The position numbers were made by a program, and so were the translations under genes. The notes beneath the pieces are model-generated. The model made no database searches. It saw only the letters and a program-made list of their open reading frames with translations, and was not told where the DNA came from. From contig NZ_FXTU01000007.1 in the NCBI RefSeq assembly GCF_900182735.1, positions 1-64,000 of the forward strand: a stretch of DNA of 64,000 nucleotides, written 5' to 3'. Shown one piece after another: positions 43,293 through 52,726 of the stretch (the stretch's first letter is position 1; each line of letters opens with the position of its first letter). The DNA comes from Laceyella tengchongensis. GTDB taxonomy: Bacteria > Bacillota > Bacilli > Thermoactinomycetales > Thermoactinomycetaceae.

Positions 43293-43958
43293 TTATAGAG
43301 AGATTTCCCGTACTTCCAGATATCTCTCGAGTTTGCGCTTTACTCGTTGCAACGCGTTGTCGATTGACTTAACGTGTCGATTTAAGTCGACGGCGATCTC
43401 CTGATAAGATCGTCCATCGAGGTACAGCATCAAAACTTTGCGTTCCAAATCACTTAGAATTTTCGATATTTTATCTTCAATATCGTTATACTCTTCCTGG
43501 CTAATGTAGATTTCTTCTGGGTTTGATAGACTGCCTGGAATCTTGTCTAACAATGTCCGATCTGTGTCATCATCGTATGCGGGCTTGTCCAAAGATACAT
43601 ATGAGTTGAGTGGAATGTGCTTCTGACGAGTGGCTGTTTTGATTGCTGTGATTATTTGGCGCGTTATGCACAATTCGGCAAATGCTTTGAAGGATGCCAG
43701 CTTGTCACCTTTAAAATCCCGAATCGCTTTGAATAAGCCAATCATCCCTTCCTGAACAATGTCTTCATGATCGGCCCCGATCAAGAAGTAGGATCTCGCT
43801 TTCGCCCTGACAAAATTTTTGTACTTATTAATCAAATATTCAAGCGCTTGATGATCACCTACACGTACGCCATAAACCAGCTCTTCGTCGGCCATTGTCT
43901 TGTAGTCAACCTCGTTGTCGTAAACGACAGAATTACTGGATTGAAGTTCTACGCTCAC
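43293..43958 (-). CDS. sigH: RNA polymerase sigma factor SigH
   Basis: A 221-residue sigma-70 family factor. Region 2 is 'LINKYKNFVRAKARSYFLIGADHEDIVQEGMIGLFKAIRDF' and region 4 'VLMLYLDGRSYQEIAVDLNRHVKSIDNALQRVKRKLERYL'. SigH drives transition-state and early sporulation genes. The position between rpmG and rae1 is conserved. The GTG at 43958 follows GGAGGG at 7 bases; a further GTG at 43961 is less well spaced. Confidence 0.96.
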   Translation of the reverse strand: MSVELQSSNSVVYDNEVDYKTMADEELVYGVRVGDHQALEYLINKYKNFVRAKARSYFLIGADHEDIVQEGMIGLFKAIRDFKGDKLASFKAFAELCITRQIITAIKTATRQKHIPLNSYVSLDKPAYDDDTDRTLLDKIPGSLSNPEEIYISQEEYNDIEDKISKILSDLERKVLMLYLDGRSYQEIAVDLNRHVKSIDNALQRVKRKLERYLEVREISL

Positions 43959-44041
43959 CACTTTCCCTCCCGACCAAGTAGCCTATAAACCCATAGTAAC
44001 GTTATTATAGCCGAATAGAAACAAAAACGTCAAATTTTCAC

Positions 44042-44563
44042 CTATTTTTTCCTTCTCCATTTATCAAGCATCTGCCGCAACTCCCGGCTCAATCTGTCTT
44101 CCAATGTGTTTCTGACTTGGTTTTCCTCCTCTTTTCTCAATTTTTCGCTTAAATTCTTTTTGGCCACGCGAATTTCTTCCAACAATTCGCGTGACGAAAT
44201 GCGGTATGCCCCCTGCCCAAACACCATCCGCTGTTCCAAATAGTCGGATGTGGCCACGTAGATGGCTCGATGGGGGCTTTTATTTTTTTTGACAAAGCTT
44301 TCGATGAATTCGTCTGCTGTCTCATCGCGACGGGTATAATAGACGAACACTTTTTCCTGGTTGGTTTTCACTCCCGCCCCCGGTTTCTGGTGCGCATCAA
44401 ACACCAAATGCACCTGCCGGCCCGTCATCGCCTGATACTCGGACAGATCCCGAATCAACTTGACTCTCTCCTCTTCAAGCGACGCGGGATGCCACTTCAC
44501 TTCAGGATCCGCCCCTATGACATTGTATCCGTCCACAACCAACCATTCTTCGCGCTTAACCAT
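44042..44563 (-). CDS. rae1: NYN/PIN-like endoribonuclease Rae1 (YacP)
   Basis: A 173-residue NYN-domain protein. The first catalytic region is 'WLVVDGYNVIGA'; 'VHLVFDAHQKPG' and 'VYYTRRDETADEFIESFV' carry the other acidic residues, and 'YVATSDYLEQRMVFGQGA' follows. B. subtilis Rae1 cuts mRNA in the ribosomal A site. The C-terminal third is a charged helix. The ATG at 44563 overlaps the rlmB stop by 8 bases; the ribosome binding site is weak. Confidence 0.92.
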   Translation of the reverse strand: MVKREEWLVVDGYNVIGADPEVKWHPASLEEERVKLIRDLSEYQAMTGRQVHLVFDAHQKPGAGVKTNQEKVFVYYTRRDETADEFIESFVKKNKSPHRAIYVATSDYLEQRMVFGQGAYRISSRELLEEIRVAKKNLSEKLRKEEENQVRNTLEDRLSRELRQMLDKWRRKK

Positions 44564-45296
44564 GGGTGCTTCGCCCGCGCAACACCTCATACATGAGCAC
44601 ACCAGCGGCCACGGAGGCGTTGAGGGAAGTCACTTTGCCAAGCATGGGCAACTTGACCAGAAAATCGCACTTCTTCTTGAGGAGAGAGCTCATCCCCTGT
44701 CCTTCGCTACCAATGATCAGCGCTAGGGGCATCTGATAATCAATTTGGGTATACTCAGCTTTGGCCGACCCATCACTACCAACCAGCCACAATCCCCGAT
44801 CTTTAAGCTCGTCCGCTACTCGGTTGAGGTTAGTCACTTTTGCTACCGGCACATACTCGATCGCGCCTGCGGAAGTTTTGGCAACTACAGAAGTGAGACC
44901 CACCGCGCGGCGTTTTGGAATAATGACCCCATGCGCTCCAACAGCATCAGCCGTCCGCAAAACTGAACCCAGATTGTGCGGATCCTCCAAACCATCCAAC
45001 AAGATGAAGAAAGGCATTTCCTTTCTTTCCTCTGCCCGGCGGAACAGATCCTCCAAGCTGGCGTAGCGATAAGCTGCCACTTGCGCCATAACCCCCTGGT
45101 GGTTACCCCCTTCCGCAAGCTGATCCAAGCGGGCGCGGGGGACAAATTGTGTGGGAATTCCCTCGTTTTTGCTTTTCTTCAAGATTTCTTGGATGTTTCC
45201 TTTTTGAATGCCATCCGCCAGCAAGATTTTTTCCACTTCCCGTCCGGAACGAAGTGCTTCCAGAACAGCGTGCCTACCCAAAATCCAATCACTCAT
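44556..45296 (-). CDS. rlmB: 23S rRNA 2'-O-ribose methyltransferase RlmB/TrmH family
   Basis: A 246-residue SPOUT methyltransferase. The N-terminal L30e-like substrate-binding domain starts 'WILGRHAVLEALRSG'; the SpoU domain has 'LLDGLEDPHNLGSVLRTADA' (motif 1), 'ALIIGSEGQGMSSLL' (motif 2) and 'LNASVAAGVLMYEVLR' (motif 3). The likely target is G2251 of 23S rRNA. The ATG at 45296 follows AAAGGAG and overlaps the mrnC stop by 8 bases. Confidence 0.94.
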   Translation of the reverse strand: MSDWILGRHAVLEALRSGREVEKILLADGIQKGNIQEILKKSKNEGIPTQFVPRARLDQLAEGGNHQGVMAQVAAYRYASLEDLFRRAEERKEMPFFILLDGLEDPHNLGSVLRTADAVGAHGVIIPKRRAVGLTSVVAKTSAGAIEYVPVAKVTNLNRVADELKDRGLWLVGSDGSAKAEYTQIDYQMPLALIIGSEGQGMSSLLKKKCDFLVKLPMLGKVTSLNASVAAGVLMYEVLRGRSTHG

Positions 45297-45723
45297 CTTC
45301 GGTGTGCTCCTTTTCAACAATGTCTAATATTTGACTCATCAAAGTTTGAAGGCGCGTCTCTTGCTTTGAACAATACAGATAGCCCACCAACGCTTCCAAG
45401 CCCGTGCTGTGGCGGTAGTCTGTCACGCTCGCATGTTTGGGAACGCTCCCCGACTTGGCGTTGCGGCCTCGTCGGAGAACTTCCATTTCCTCATCGGTCA
45501 GTCGAGCTTCAATCGCCCGATACACTTTCGCTTGGGCGACCGCTGAAACAAACCGCGTCGCTTCTTTCTGCAATTCGCGCGGACGCACAATGCCTTTGGC
45601 CAGCAAATGATGCCGTACATAAACTTCGTATATCGCATCCCCCATGTATGCCAGCAACAGCGGATTGATCTCCCGCGGCGATTTAGCAAGGGAAGAGGTC
45701 ATGCCCAGTAGCAATTCGTTCAT
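45289..45723 (-). CDS. mrnC: Mini-ribonuclease III
   Basis: A 144-residue RNase III catalytic domain without a dsRNA-binding domain. The catalytic signature is 'LAYMGDAIYEVYVRHHLLA' (Asp29) with the second acidic cluster in 'STGLEALVGYLY'. In B. subtilis Mini-III matures 23S rRNA ends. The start overlaps the cysS stop (ATGA), with AAGGTGG 8 bases before it. Confidence 0.95.
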   Translation of the reverse strand: MNELLLGMTSSLAKSPREINPLLLAYMGDAIYEVYVRHHLLAKGIVRPRELQKEATRFVSAVAQAKVYRAIEARLTDEEMEVLRRGRNAKSGSVPKHASVTDYRHSTGLEALVGYLYCSKQETRLQTLMSQILDIVEKEHTEDE

Positions 45724-47123
45724 TTCCGTTTCCACCTTACCCCTTGCGGTGTGTCCTCTAGCACAATCCCACGCGCAAGCAATTGGTCGCGAATCTCATC
45801 CGCACGCTGGAAATTGCGCTCTTTTCTAGCCTGCTGGCGTTCGGCGATCAACGCTTCGATCTCCGCGTCCAGGCTTTCTTCCTCATCCAATTGAACTAAG
45901 CCTAACACCTGTTGGCCATGGATGCGGAACCATTCAAGCAACGCCATAATGGAGCCTTTGGAAACCACGGCTTCCGCTACTGTTTCGTTGGCTAGTTTGA
46001 CGGCCTCAAATATGACGCTGATCGCATTAGCCGTGTTGAAGTCGTCATTCATGGCTTCACGGAACGCCTCTGTCATCTGCTCCAAGCGATTCAACAGCTC
46101 TTTAGAGGCCTCTCCGTCCATCGCTACGGTCGCGCGGTGCTTCAGATTGTCTACCGCCGTTTGCATCCGTTCCACACTGCCTTGGGCTTGTTGCATCACC
46201 TCGTCGCTGAACACAATTGGATTCCGATAATGCGTAGACAACAGGAAATACCGCAACGTCTTGGGATCATATTCGCGGCGTAATTCAACCACCTGACGAA
46301 CATTTCCAAGTGACTTCGACATTTTTTCATTTCCCATTTTCATGTAACCGTTATGCAACCAATAGTTGACAAACGTTTTTCCCGTCCACGCCTCACTCTG
46401 GGCAATCTCGTTTTCATGGTGCGGAAAGCACAAATCCGCTCCGCCAGCATGGATATCCAAGGTGTCCCCTAAGTATTTTCGGGCCATGGCCGAGCACTCG
46501 ATGTGCCAACCGGGGCGCCCTTCTCCCCAAGGCGTTTGCCATCTGATTTCGCCTGGTTCCTTGGCTGCTTTCCACAGCGCAAAATCCATCGGATGCTCTT
46601 TTTGCTCATTCACATCAATGCGGGCTCCCGCCTTCAGTTCATCCAAAGATTGATGAGACAGTTTCCCATAGTTTTCTTTCTTGAGCGAGCGGAAGTAGAC
46701 ATCCCCGTCTTTGACATACGCATAACCTCGATCGATCAGCGCCTGGATGGCTTCGATCATCTCCGGGATGTGCTCAGTTGCCCGCGGGTGGACATCCGCC
46801 CTTTCCACACCCAAAGCATCCATGTCCTCAAAGTAAGCCTTGATATAGCGCTCAGCAATTTCAGGGACAGACAGGCCCGTCTCTTTGGAAGCATTGATCA
46901 GGCGATCATCCACATCTGTGAAGTTTTGCACGTAAGTAACCCGATAGCCCGCCTGGCGCAAATAACGGCGTACCACATCAAAGAACACAAACACGCGCGC
47001 ATTGCCAATATGAATGTAGTTGTATACCGTCGGGCCGCAGACATACATCCGCACTTCGCCCTCGTGAACCGGTTTGAATTCTTCTTTACTCTTGGTCAGT
47101 GTGTTGTAAAGCCGGATGGTCAT
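45720..47123 (-). CDS. cysS: Cysteinyl-tRNA synthetase
   Basis: A 467-residue class I synthetase. 'YVCGPTVYNYIHIGNAR' holds a zinc Cys and the HIGH-type motif (HIGN), 'HIECSAMA' and 'FPHHENEIAQSEA' the other zinc ligands, and 'EKMSKSLGN' the KMSKS loop. The ATG at 47123 follows AAGGAGG and overlaps the 3' end of cysE by 38 bases. Controlled with cysE by the T-box upstream. Confidence 0.97.
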   Translation of the reverse strand: MTIRLYNTLTKSKEEFKPVHEGEVRMYVCGPTVYNYIHIGNARVFVFFDVVRRYLRQAGYRVTYVQNFTDVDDRLINASKETGLSVPEIAERYIKAYFEDMDALGVERADVHPRATEHIPEMIEAIQALIDRGYAYVKDGDVYFRSLKKENYGKLSHQSLDELKAGARIDVNEQKEHPMDFALWKAAKEPGEIRWQTPWGEGRPGWHIECSAMARKYLGDTLDIHAGGADLCFPHHENEIAQSEAWTGKTFVNYWLHNGYMKMGNEKMSKSLGNVRQVVELRREYDPKTLRYFLLSTHYRNPIVFSDEVMQQAQGSVERMQTAVDNLKHRATVAMDGEASKELLNRLEQMTEAFREAMNDDFNTANAISVIFEAVKLANETVAEAVVSKGSIMALLEWFRIHGQQVLGLVQLDEEESLDAEIEALIAERQQARKERNFQRADEIRDQLLARGIVLEDTPQGVRWKRK

Positions 47124-47835
47124 TATCTTTATTTCCTCCTTGCTCGTTACGAGCAGATGATTCATCTTGTTGCCCTTGCTTCAATTTCTCTACTTCTTCT
47201 TTCAAAGCTTGGATCTCAGCCTGCATGGAACGACAAAGTTCGGCAATCGGGTCAGGCAAATTGACCTGGTCAAGATCATTTTGCACCCGAATCCCATCTT
47301 GTATCACAACCCGTCCCGGCACTCCGACGACGGTCGAATTAGGCGGGACATCGCGCAATACCACCGAACCGGCGCCAATCTTGGCGAAACGGCCAATGCG
47401 GATCGAACCCAACACCTTCGCTCCTGAAGCGATCATCACATGATCTTCAATGGTTGGATGCCGCTTGCCTTTTTCTTTACCGGTTCCTCCCAATGTTACC
47501 CCTTGATAGATGGTCACATAATCGCCGATTTCGCATGTTTCCCCAATAACAACCCCCATCCCATGGTCGATGAAGACGCCCCGTCCAATCTTGGCGCCCG
47601 GATGGATTTCAATCCCTGTAAAAAAGCGGCTGATTTGCGAAATGGCACGGGCGATAAAAAAGAGCCGCCGTTTGAAAAACCAATGTGCCAATCGATGCGC
47701 CCAAATGGCATGAAGACCTGAATAGGTGATCACCACTTCCCATGTGCTTCTCGCTGCCGGATCCCGATCAAACACCGCTTGGACGTCCGCTTGCAATACT
47801 CTCCGCGTCTCCGCAATACGGCTAAATAACGACAT
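47086..47835 (-). CDS. cysE: Serine O-acetyltransferase
   Basis: A 249-residue CysE making O-acetylserine for cysteine synthesis. The left-handed beta-helix shows hexapeptide repeats ('GIEIHPGAKIGRGVFIDHGMGVVIGETCEIGDYVTIYQGVTLGG') with the catalytic His in 'IDHGMG'. The last 50 residues are a charged, helical tail, longer than in B. subtilis (217 residues). ATG at 47835 follows GGAGGGGA. First gene behind the Cys T-box. Confidence 0.96.
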   Translation of the reverse strand: MSLFSRIAETRRVLQADVQAVFDRDPAARSTWEVVITYSGLHAIWAHRLAHWFFKRRLFFIARAISQISRFFTGIEIHPGAKIGRGVFIDHGMGVVIGETCEIGDYVTIYQGVTLGGTGKEKGKRHPTIEDHVMIASGAKVLGSIRIGRFAKIGAGSVVLRDVPPNSTVVGVPGRVVIQDGIRVQNDLDQVNLPDPIAELCRSMQAEIQALKEEVEKLKQGQQDESSARNEQGGNKDNDHPALQHTDQE

Positions 47836-47864
47836 CACCTGTTCCCCTCCCAAGTGTGTGTAAA

Positions 47865-48125
47865 TAAAAAACGCCTCCGCAGCAACAATGCTGCAGAGAC
47901 GGTTATGCCCGCGGTTCCACTCTGCTTGAATTCCGCAAACGCAGAATTCCCCTTCACCCTATAACGGCGGGTACCGGAACGCTCCTACATGGGCGCAATC
48001 GCCCGTTTCAGAGGTCAGCTCATGGGCGCATTTCAGAACCGTTCCGGATAGGGTTTCGCACCAACCAACCCCTCTCTGGCATCCAGTCACGCTTCCTACT
48101 TTTCCCATTCATCGCTTTTGGCGTT
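47865..48125 (-). promoter_or_regulatory. T-box riboswitch upstream of cysE-cysS
   Basis: On the minus strand: AGTA/GAA-type stem I elements, a distal loop GGTGCGAAACCC, the T-box AGAGTGGAACCGCGG (47909-47923) and a terminator with arms CGTCTC-x-GCAGC/GCTGC-x-GAGGCG (47872-47901) followed by TTTTTT. A TGC cysteine codon in 'GAAATGCGCCC' (48028-48030) is the likely specifier. Uncharged tRNA-Cys should allow read-through into cysE and cysS. The gltX gene lies upstream and is cut off by the same terminator. Confidence 0.93.
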
Positions 48126-48147
48126 AACATTATTTTGTCCGACGAGC

Positions 48148-49605
48148 TTAGGCCTTGTCAATCTGTTGTTGCAAACGGCTTCTCACCGTCTCAAGGCCGA
48201 TGAGCGCGAGCGACTCCCGCAAGTCTGGACCGTGCACGACACCCGTGACAGCGGCGCGCACGGGCATAAACAGCTGTTTTCCTTTATGCCCCGTCTCTTT
48301 TTGCACCTGCTTGAAAATGTCTTTGAGCGCGTCGGTTTCCAATGTCTCCAAGGCATCCAACTTATTTAGGAAGGAAGACAGCACCTCTGGTACATGCGGC
48401 GCCGACAGCACTTCTTTGGCTTCCTCGGTCACTTTGTACTCTTCTTGGAAGAAAAGGTCAGTCAATTCCACAATTTGGGCCACGTATTCCAATTGCTCTT
48501 GATACAGAGCGATCACCCGAGTCACCCACGCCCGCTGTTCATCGGACAGAGGCAACGTGATACGGCCCGCCTTTTCCAAGTATGGCAACGCCAAGTCGAC
48601 AATTCGTTCCAACGGCGCCTTTTTAATATATTGCCCATTCATCCATTTCAACTTGCCCGTGTCAAAGATAGCTGGCGCTTTGGAAACGCGTTCCAACGAA
48701 AAGCGTTCCACCAATTCCTCTTTGCTGAAGATCTCTTCTTCCCCTTCAGGAGACCAACCCAAGAGGGAGAGGAAGTTGAGAATGGCTTCCGGCAAATAGC
48801 CCAAATCCTTGTACTGATCAATGAATTGAATGATGCTTTCATCCCGTTTGCTCATTTTCTTGCCTTCTGCATTCAGAATGAGCGGGATGTGGGCGAATTG
48901 AGGCGTTTCAAAACCCAACGCCTGATAGATCAAAACTTGTTTCGGCGTGTTGGACAAATGCTCTTCCCCGCGGATGACATGGGTGATTTTCATCAGAGCA
49001 TCATCCACCACAACAGCGAAATTGTAAATCGGCCGGCCATCCGGACGACGAATCACAAAATCGCCAATACCGTCTGTTTCAAACTTCACTTTGCCACGGA
49101 TCGCATCGTCGATCTCGATCACTTGCCCTTCTGGCACACGGAAGCGTACGCTCGGCACACGACCTTCGGCCTCATACTTCGCTCGTTGTTCTGGTGTCAG
49201 ATCGCGATCCCAACCACTGTACTTCGGCGCTTCTCCCCGCGCCAATTGCTCTTCCCGTTCCTTGTCGATCTCTTCCTGGGTTGCATAGCTCAAATACGCT
49301 TTTCCCTCGGCTAACAATTGATCGATGTACCGATTGTAGATGTCCATCCGTTCCATACAACGGTAAGGCGCATACGGGCCGCCCACATCGACCGATTCGT
49401 CCCAATCGATCCCAAGCCATTTCAGCATATCCATTTGCTTCTTGTCAGCACCCGGCACATTCCGTTCTGTGTCGGTATCCTCGATGCGCACGATAAAGTC
49501 GCCGCCCTGCTGTTTAGCCAACAGATAGCTGAACAAAGCCGTCCGCGCGCCACCAATGTGCAAATGCCCCGTCGGGCTTGGAGCATATCGTGTTCGAATC
49601 TTCAT
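48148..49605 (-). CDS. gltX: Glutamyl-tRNA synthetase
   Basis: A 485-residue class I synthetase, 'YAPSPTGHLHIGGARTALF' (HIGH) and 'KKMSKRDE' (KMSKS). Probably non-discriminating, charging both tRNA-Glu and tRNA-Gln as in most Bacillales (inference). Two starts are possible: ATG at 49605, 11 bases after AAAGGAG, and ATG at 49614, only 2 bases after it; the former is chosen. 30 bases lie between it and ispF. Confidence 0.96.
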   Translation of the reverse strand: MKIRTRYAPSPTGHLHIGGARTALFSYLLAKQQGGDFIVRIEDTDTERNVPGADKKQMDMLKWLGIDWDESVDVGGPYAPYRCMERMDIYNRYIDQLLAEGKAYLSYATQEEIDKEREEQLARGEAPKYSGWDRDLTPEQRAKYEAEGRVPSVRFRVPEGQVIEIDDAIRGKVKFETDGIGDFVIRRPDGRPIYNFAVVVDDALMKITHVIRGEEHLSNTPKQVLIYQALGFETPQFAHIPLILNAEGKKMSKRDESIIQFIDQYKDLGYLPEAILNFLSLLGWSPEGEEEIFSKEELVERFSLERVSKAPAIFDTGKLKWMNGQYIKKAPLERIVDLALPYLEKAGRITLPLSDEQRAWVTRVIALYQEQLEYVAQIVELTDLFFQEEYKVTEEAKEVLSAPHVPEVLSSFLNKLDALETLETDALKDIFKQVQKETGHKGKQLFMPVRAAVTGVVHGPDLRESLALIGLETVRSRLQQQIDKA

Positions 49606-49644
49606 CTCATCCATGACTCCTTTGCTATAACAATATATGCGGTT

Positions 49645-50124
49645 TTATGCTTTGTTGACCAGACAAACGACGGCCATGGCTGCGATGCCCTCGCCTCTTC
49701 CGGTGAAACCGAGCTTTTCCGTCGTCGTCGCTTTCACATTCACTTGTTCTGGGTTCCCCTCCAACAAAGCAGCGATCCGTTTTTGCATCGCTGGAATGTG
49801 GGGAGCCATTTTCGGTTGCTGGGCGATGATGGTGCAATCAACATTTCCCAGGCAATAACCCTTTTCTTTCACCAAGGACCATACCGTTTCCAACAACTTG
49901 GCGCTGTCTGCCCCTTTGTATGCGGGATCGGTATCTGGAAAATGTTTGCCAATGTCCCCCAAAGCCAATGCGCCCAACACGGCATCCGTGATCGCATGCA
50001 ACAACACATCCGCATCGGAATGCCCGATCAAACCTTTCTCATAAGGAATCTGAACCCCTCCAATGATCAAGGGCACATTCGGTCCCAACTGATGCACATC
50101 AAACCCTTGTCCGATTCGGATCAT
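49645..50124 (-). CDS. ispF: 2-C-methyl-D-erythritol 2,4-cyclodiphosphate synthase
   Basis: A 159-residue trimeric MEP-pathway enzyme. Metal ligands Asp9, His11 ('GFDVHQLG') and His43 ('DVLLHAITDA') are present, as are 'HSDADV' and 'ATTTEKLGFTGRGEGIAA'. It overlaps ispD by 4 bases, forming a coupled pair for isoprenoid precursor synthesis. Confidence 0.97.
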   Translation of the reverse strand: MIRIGQGFDVHQLGPNVPLIIGGVQIPYEKGLIGHSDADVLLHAITDAVLGALALGDIGKHFPDTDPAYKGADSAKLLETVWSLVKEKGYCLGNVDCTIIAQQPKMAPHIPAMQKRIAALLEGNPEQVNVKATTTEKLGFTGRGEGIAAMAVVCLVNKA

Positions 50125-50810
50125 ATGCTCTTTCCCCTCATTTGATATATCGCTTCTGCCACCGCCAAATCATCGGGCGTCGTCAACTTGATATTGGTAT
50201 ACTCGCCTTCAACCACTCGTACATCTATCCCTAGCTCTTCCACCAACATAGCGTCATCCGTCACCGAGGCGCCGGTCTTCCGGCCTTGCTCATGCGCTTC
50301 CATCAGCATGTCGGTTCGAAACGCTTGAGGTGTTTGCACAGCCCACAATCGCTTGCGTTCTGGCGTTTCCTCCACCACTCCCGCGGCATCCACCATTTTG
50401 ACCGTCTCTTTCACCGGAACAGCCAATATAGCCGCGCCATGCATTTTGACCGCCTCCAACAGACGAGAAATTGCCTCCCTGCTGACAAACGGCCGCACAG
50501 CATCATGAACCAACACCCATTCAGTGGAGAGCACCCGCAAGCCGTTGTACACGCTGTCTTGACGCTCGCGCCCCCCCACGACGACATGCGTCACTTTCCG
50601 CAATCCCGCATCCGCAACCAGTTGACGCACACGCGCCACTTCTTCTTCCCGGACCGCAAGGACAATTTCGTCCACCTCCGGGTGGGTCTCAAATATATGT
50701 AACGTATGAATCAAGACAGGCTTTCCTTGAAAAGACAGAAATTGTTTGCTTTCCTTGGAGCCCATCCGCTTGCCCAGGCCGGCTGCGGGAATCACCACAC
50801 CAACACTCAA
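50121..50810 (-). CDS. ispD: 2-C-methyl-D-erythritol 4-phosphate cytidylyltransferase (TTG start)
   Basis: A 229-residue nucleotidyltransferase of the MEP pathway. CTP-binding 'VIPAAGLGKRMGSKESKQFL' and 'LVHDAVRPFV', 'QTPQAFRTDML', 'TDDAMLVEELG' are conserved. The start is TTG at 50810, nine bases after AAAGGAG; no ATG is available in the N-terminal region. Confidence 0.95.
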   Translation of the reverse strand: MSVGVVIPAAGLGKRMGSKESKQFLSFQGKPVLIHTLHIFETHPEVDEIVLAVREEEVARVRQLVADAGLRKVTHVVVGGRERQDSVYNGLRVLSTEWVLVHDAVRPFVSREAISRLLEAVKMHGAAILAVPVKETVKMVDAAGVVEETPERKRLWAVQTPQAFRTDMLMEAHEQGRKTGASVTDDAMLVEELGIDVRVVEGEYTNIKLTTPDDLAVAEAIYQMRGKSI

Positions 50811-50895
50811 GAGAACTATCTCCTTTCAAACACACAAATGCCCGTCTTCGGTTTAGGATAAACCAATCACGGGCCACTCGCAATCCGTTTTCATC

Positions 50896-50940
50896 AAGAA
50901 AAGGGGGCAATCCACCACATCGGCGCGGAGTGGCCCCCTT
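50896..50940 (-). terminator. Terminator after yacL
   Basis: On the minus strand AAGGGGGCCACTCC and GGTGGATTGCCCCCTT (small mismatch in the middle) form a long hairpin followed by TTCTTG. It lies 48 bases after the yacL stop. Confidence 0.75.
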
Positions 50941-50987
50941 CTCCCAATTCATTGGATAACCCTCGATAGCCAACCCATCCCCAAACC

Positions 50988-52082
50988 TTACAGTGCACGC
51001 TCCAACAGCTTTGGTTTGGCGAAGATCATGCGGCCGGCCGAAGTTTGCAACACACTGGTAACCAGCACATCAATGCGGTCTCCGATGTAGTCGCGACCGC
51101 CTTCGATGACGATCATGGTGCCATCATCGAGATAAGCGACACCCTGTCCATGCTCTTTGCCATCCTTGATCACTTGAACGTTGATCTCCTCACCCGGCAA
51201 CACAACTGGTTTGACAGCATTGGCCAAGTCGTTGATGTTGAGCACACTCACTCCTTGCAATTCACACACTTTGTTCAAGTTGAAGTCATTGGTAACGACT
51301 TTCCCAGACAAGACTTTGGCCAACTTCACCAGCTTGCTGTCCACTTCTTGCACTTCCTCGAAGTCACCTTCATAGATCAGGACTTTCACATCAAGCTCTT
51401 TTTGGATTTTGTTGAGAATATCCAATCCGCGCCGTCCACGATTCCTTTTCAGCACATCGGAGGAATCCGCGATGTGTTGCAATTCTTCTAGGACAAAGCT
51501 TGGAATGACCAACGTACCTTCCAAAAAGCCCGTGCGGCAGATGTCAGCGATGCGCCCATCAATGATCACACTGGTATCCAAGATTTTGTGTTCAGAAAAG
51601 TGCTTTTCATCCTTTTTATTGCGCCCTTCCCTATTTTGACGCCCAGCTGTAAAGATAGAGATAAGTTCGTCACGCTTTTTATATCCCACTCTGAATCCGA
51701 GATAGCCGAACAACCCAGAGATGATAAACGGCAATATACGATTGATGACCGGAATTGGCAATTGGGTCAGCGGCATTTGGATCAACACGGCCACGATCAA
51801 GCCGGAAACCAGACCCAGCGCTCCAAAGATCCCATCGATTGCCGGAATCTTGATCAATCTCTCTTCGCTCCAGCGAATCCACTTCACCACATTGTCTGAA
51901 ATCCAATACGTAGAGATGAACAATGCCGCTGCGCCCAAGGCGGCGCCAATGTAATGTGGGGCCGGAACTTCACCGAAATTCAGAGGAGATTTTTGAAGCA
52001 ACCCGAAAAACCTTTCCCCATAATAATACCCTACAGATGCACCGATCAAGGTCAAAGCCAATTGCACAAAACGTTTTAGCAC
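50988..52082 (-). CDS. yacL: Membrane-anchored PIN-TRAM domain protein (YacL)
   Basis: A 364-residue protein. Four hydrophobic segments in residues 1-130 ('VQLALTLIGASVGYYYG', 'GAALGAAALFISTYW', 'GIFGALGLVSGLIVAVLI', 'ILPFIISGLFGYLGFRVGY') are followed by a PIN nuclease-like domain ('KILDTSVIIDGRIADI' with Asp169, Asp175 and Asp180; 'VVTNDFNLNKV') and a C-terminal TRAM domain. A membrane-bound RNase is expected, but its target is unknown. Location next to ispD matches B. subtilis. Confidence 0.93.
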   Translation of the reverse strand: MLKRFVQLALTLIGASVGYYYGERFFGLLQKSPLNFGEVPAPHYIGAALGAAALFISTYWISDNVVKWIRWSEERLIKIPAIDGIFGALGLVSGLIVAVLIQMPLTQLPIPVINRILPFIISGLFGYLGFRVGYKKRDELISIFTAGRQNREGRNKKDEKHFSEHKILDTSVIIDGRIADICRTGFLEGTLVIPSFVLEELQHIADSSDVLKRNRGRRGLDILNKIQKELDVKVLIYEGDFEEVQEVDSKLVKLAKVLSGKVVTNDFNLNKVCELQGVSVLNINDLANAVKPVVLPGEEINVQVIKDGKEHGQGVAYLDDGTMIVIEGGRDYIGDRIDVLVTSVLQTSAGRMIFAKPKLLERAL

Positions 52083-52206
52083 GGGGCTTCACCTCCTCCC
52101 AAAACCAAAGTCCCCTACTACCATTATAGACATTCTGCGAAAATGAAAACCCAGACAAACGCAATTTCTTATGACCGTTTTGTAAACTCGACAATAAAAA
52201 GAAAAA

Positions 52207-52692
52207 TTAGTTCTTCTTCGCTAAAATTCCATCAATTAGTTCAAAAGCTTGTTCTTCGTCCAGATCGCGCGCCAACGCCAATTCACTGATCAGAATCTGC
52301 TTGGCATTATCCAGCATTTTGCGTTCGCCCGTGGACAACCCTTTTTCTGCATCCCTCAACATCAATGAGTGCACCACGTCGGCCACTTCATGAATATCAC
52401 CGCTTTTCATTTTGTCCAAATTGGCTCGATAGCGACGGTTCCAATTGGATGTGTCCGTGATCTCCTGATTTCTCATGCGATCAAGCACTTCGCTTACTGT
52501 GTCTTCGTCGACAACTTCTCTGAGTCCGATGCTTTCGACATTGCGCATGGGAACCATCACTTTCATATCCCCAATAGGCATCCTCATCACATAGTACTTC
52601 TGCCGCTCACCCAAAATTTCCTTTTCCTCGATCGACTCGATGATACCCGCACCATGCATGGGATAAACCACTTTATCGCCAATATTGAACAA
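52207..52692 (-). CDS. CarD family RNA polymerase-binding regulator (TTG start)
   Basis: A 161-residue CarD/CdnL protein. The N-terminal RNA polymerase interaction domain is 'MFNIGDKVVYPMHGAGIIESIEEKEILG...YYVMRMPIGDMKVMVPM' and the C-terminal part is helical ('RRYRANLDKMKSGDIHEVADVV'). CarD stabilises open complexes at rRNA and other promoters. The TTG at 52692 with GGAGG 8 bases upstream gives an N-terminus like B. subtilis YdeB ('MF..'); longer frames to 52728 lack support. Two candidate promoters lie upstream. Confidence 0.9.
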   Translation of the reverse strand: MFNIGDKVVYPMHGAGIIESIEEKEILGERQKYYVMRMPIGDMKVMVPMRNVESIGLREVVDEDTVSEVLDRMRNQEITDTSNWNRRYRANLDKMKSGDIHEVADVVHSLMLRDAEKGLSTGERKMLDNAKQILISELALARDLDEEQAFELIDGILAKKN

Positions 52693-52726
52693 AACACCCA
52701 CCTCCGAGAGGGCAATATCTATTTCC

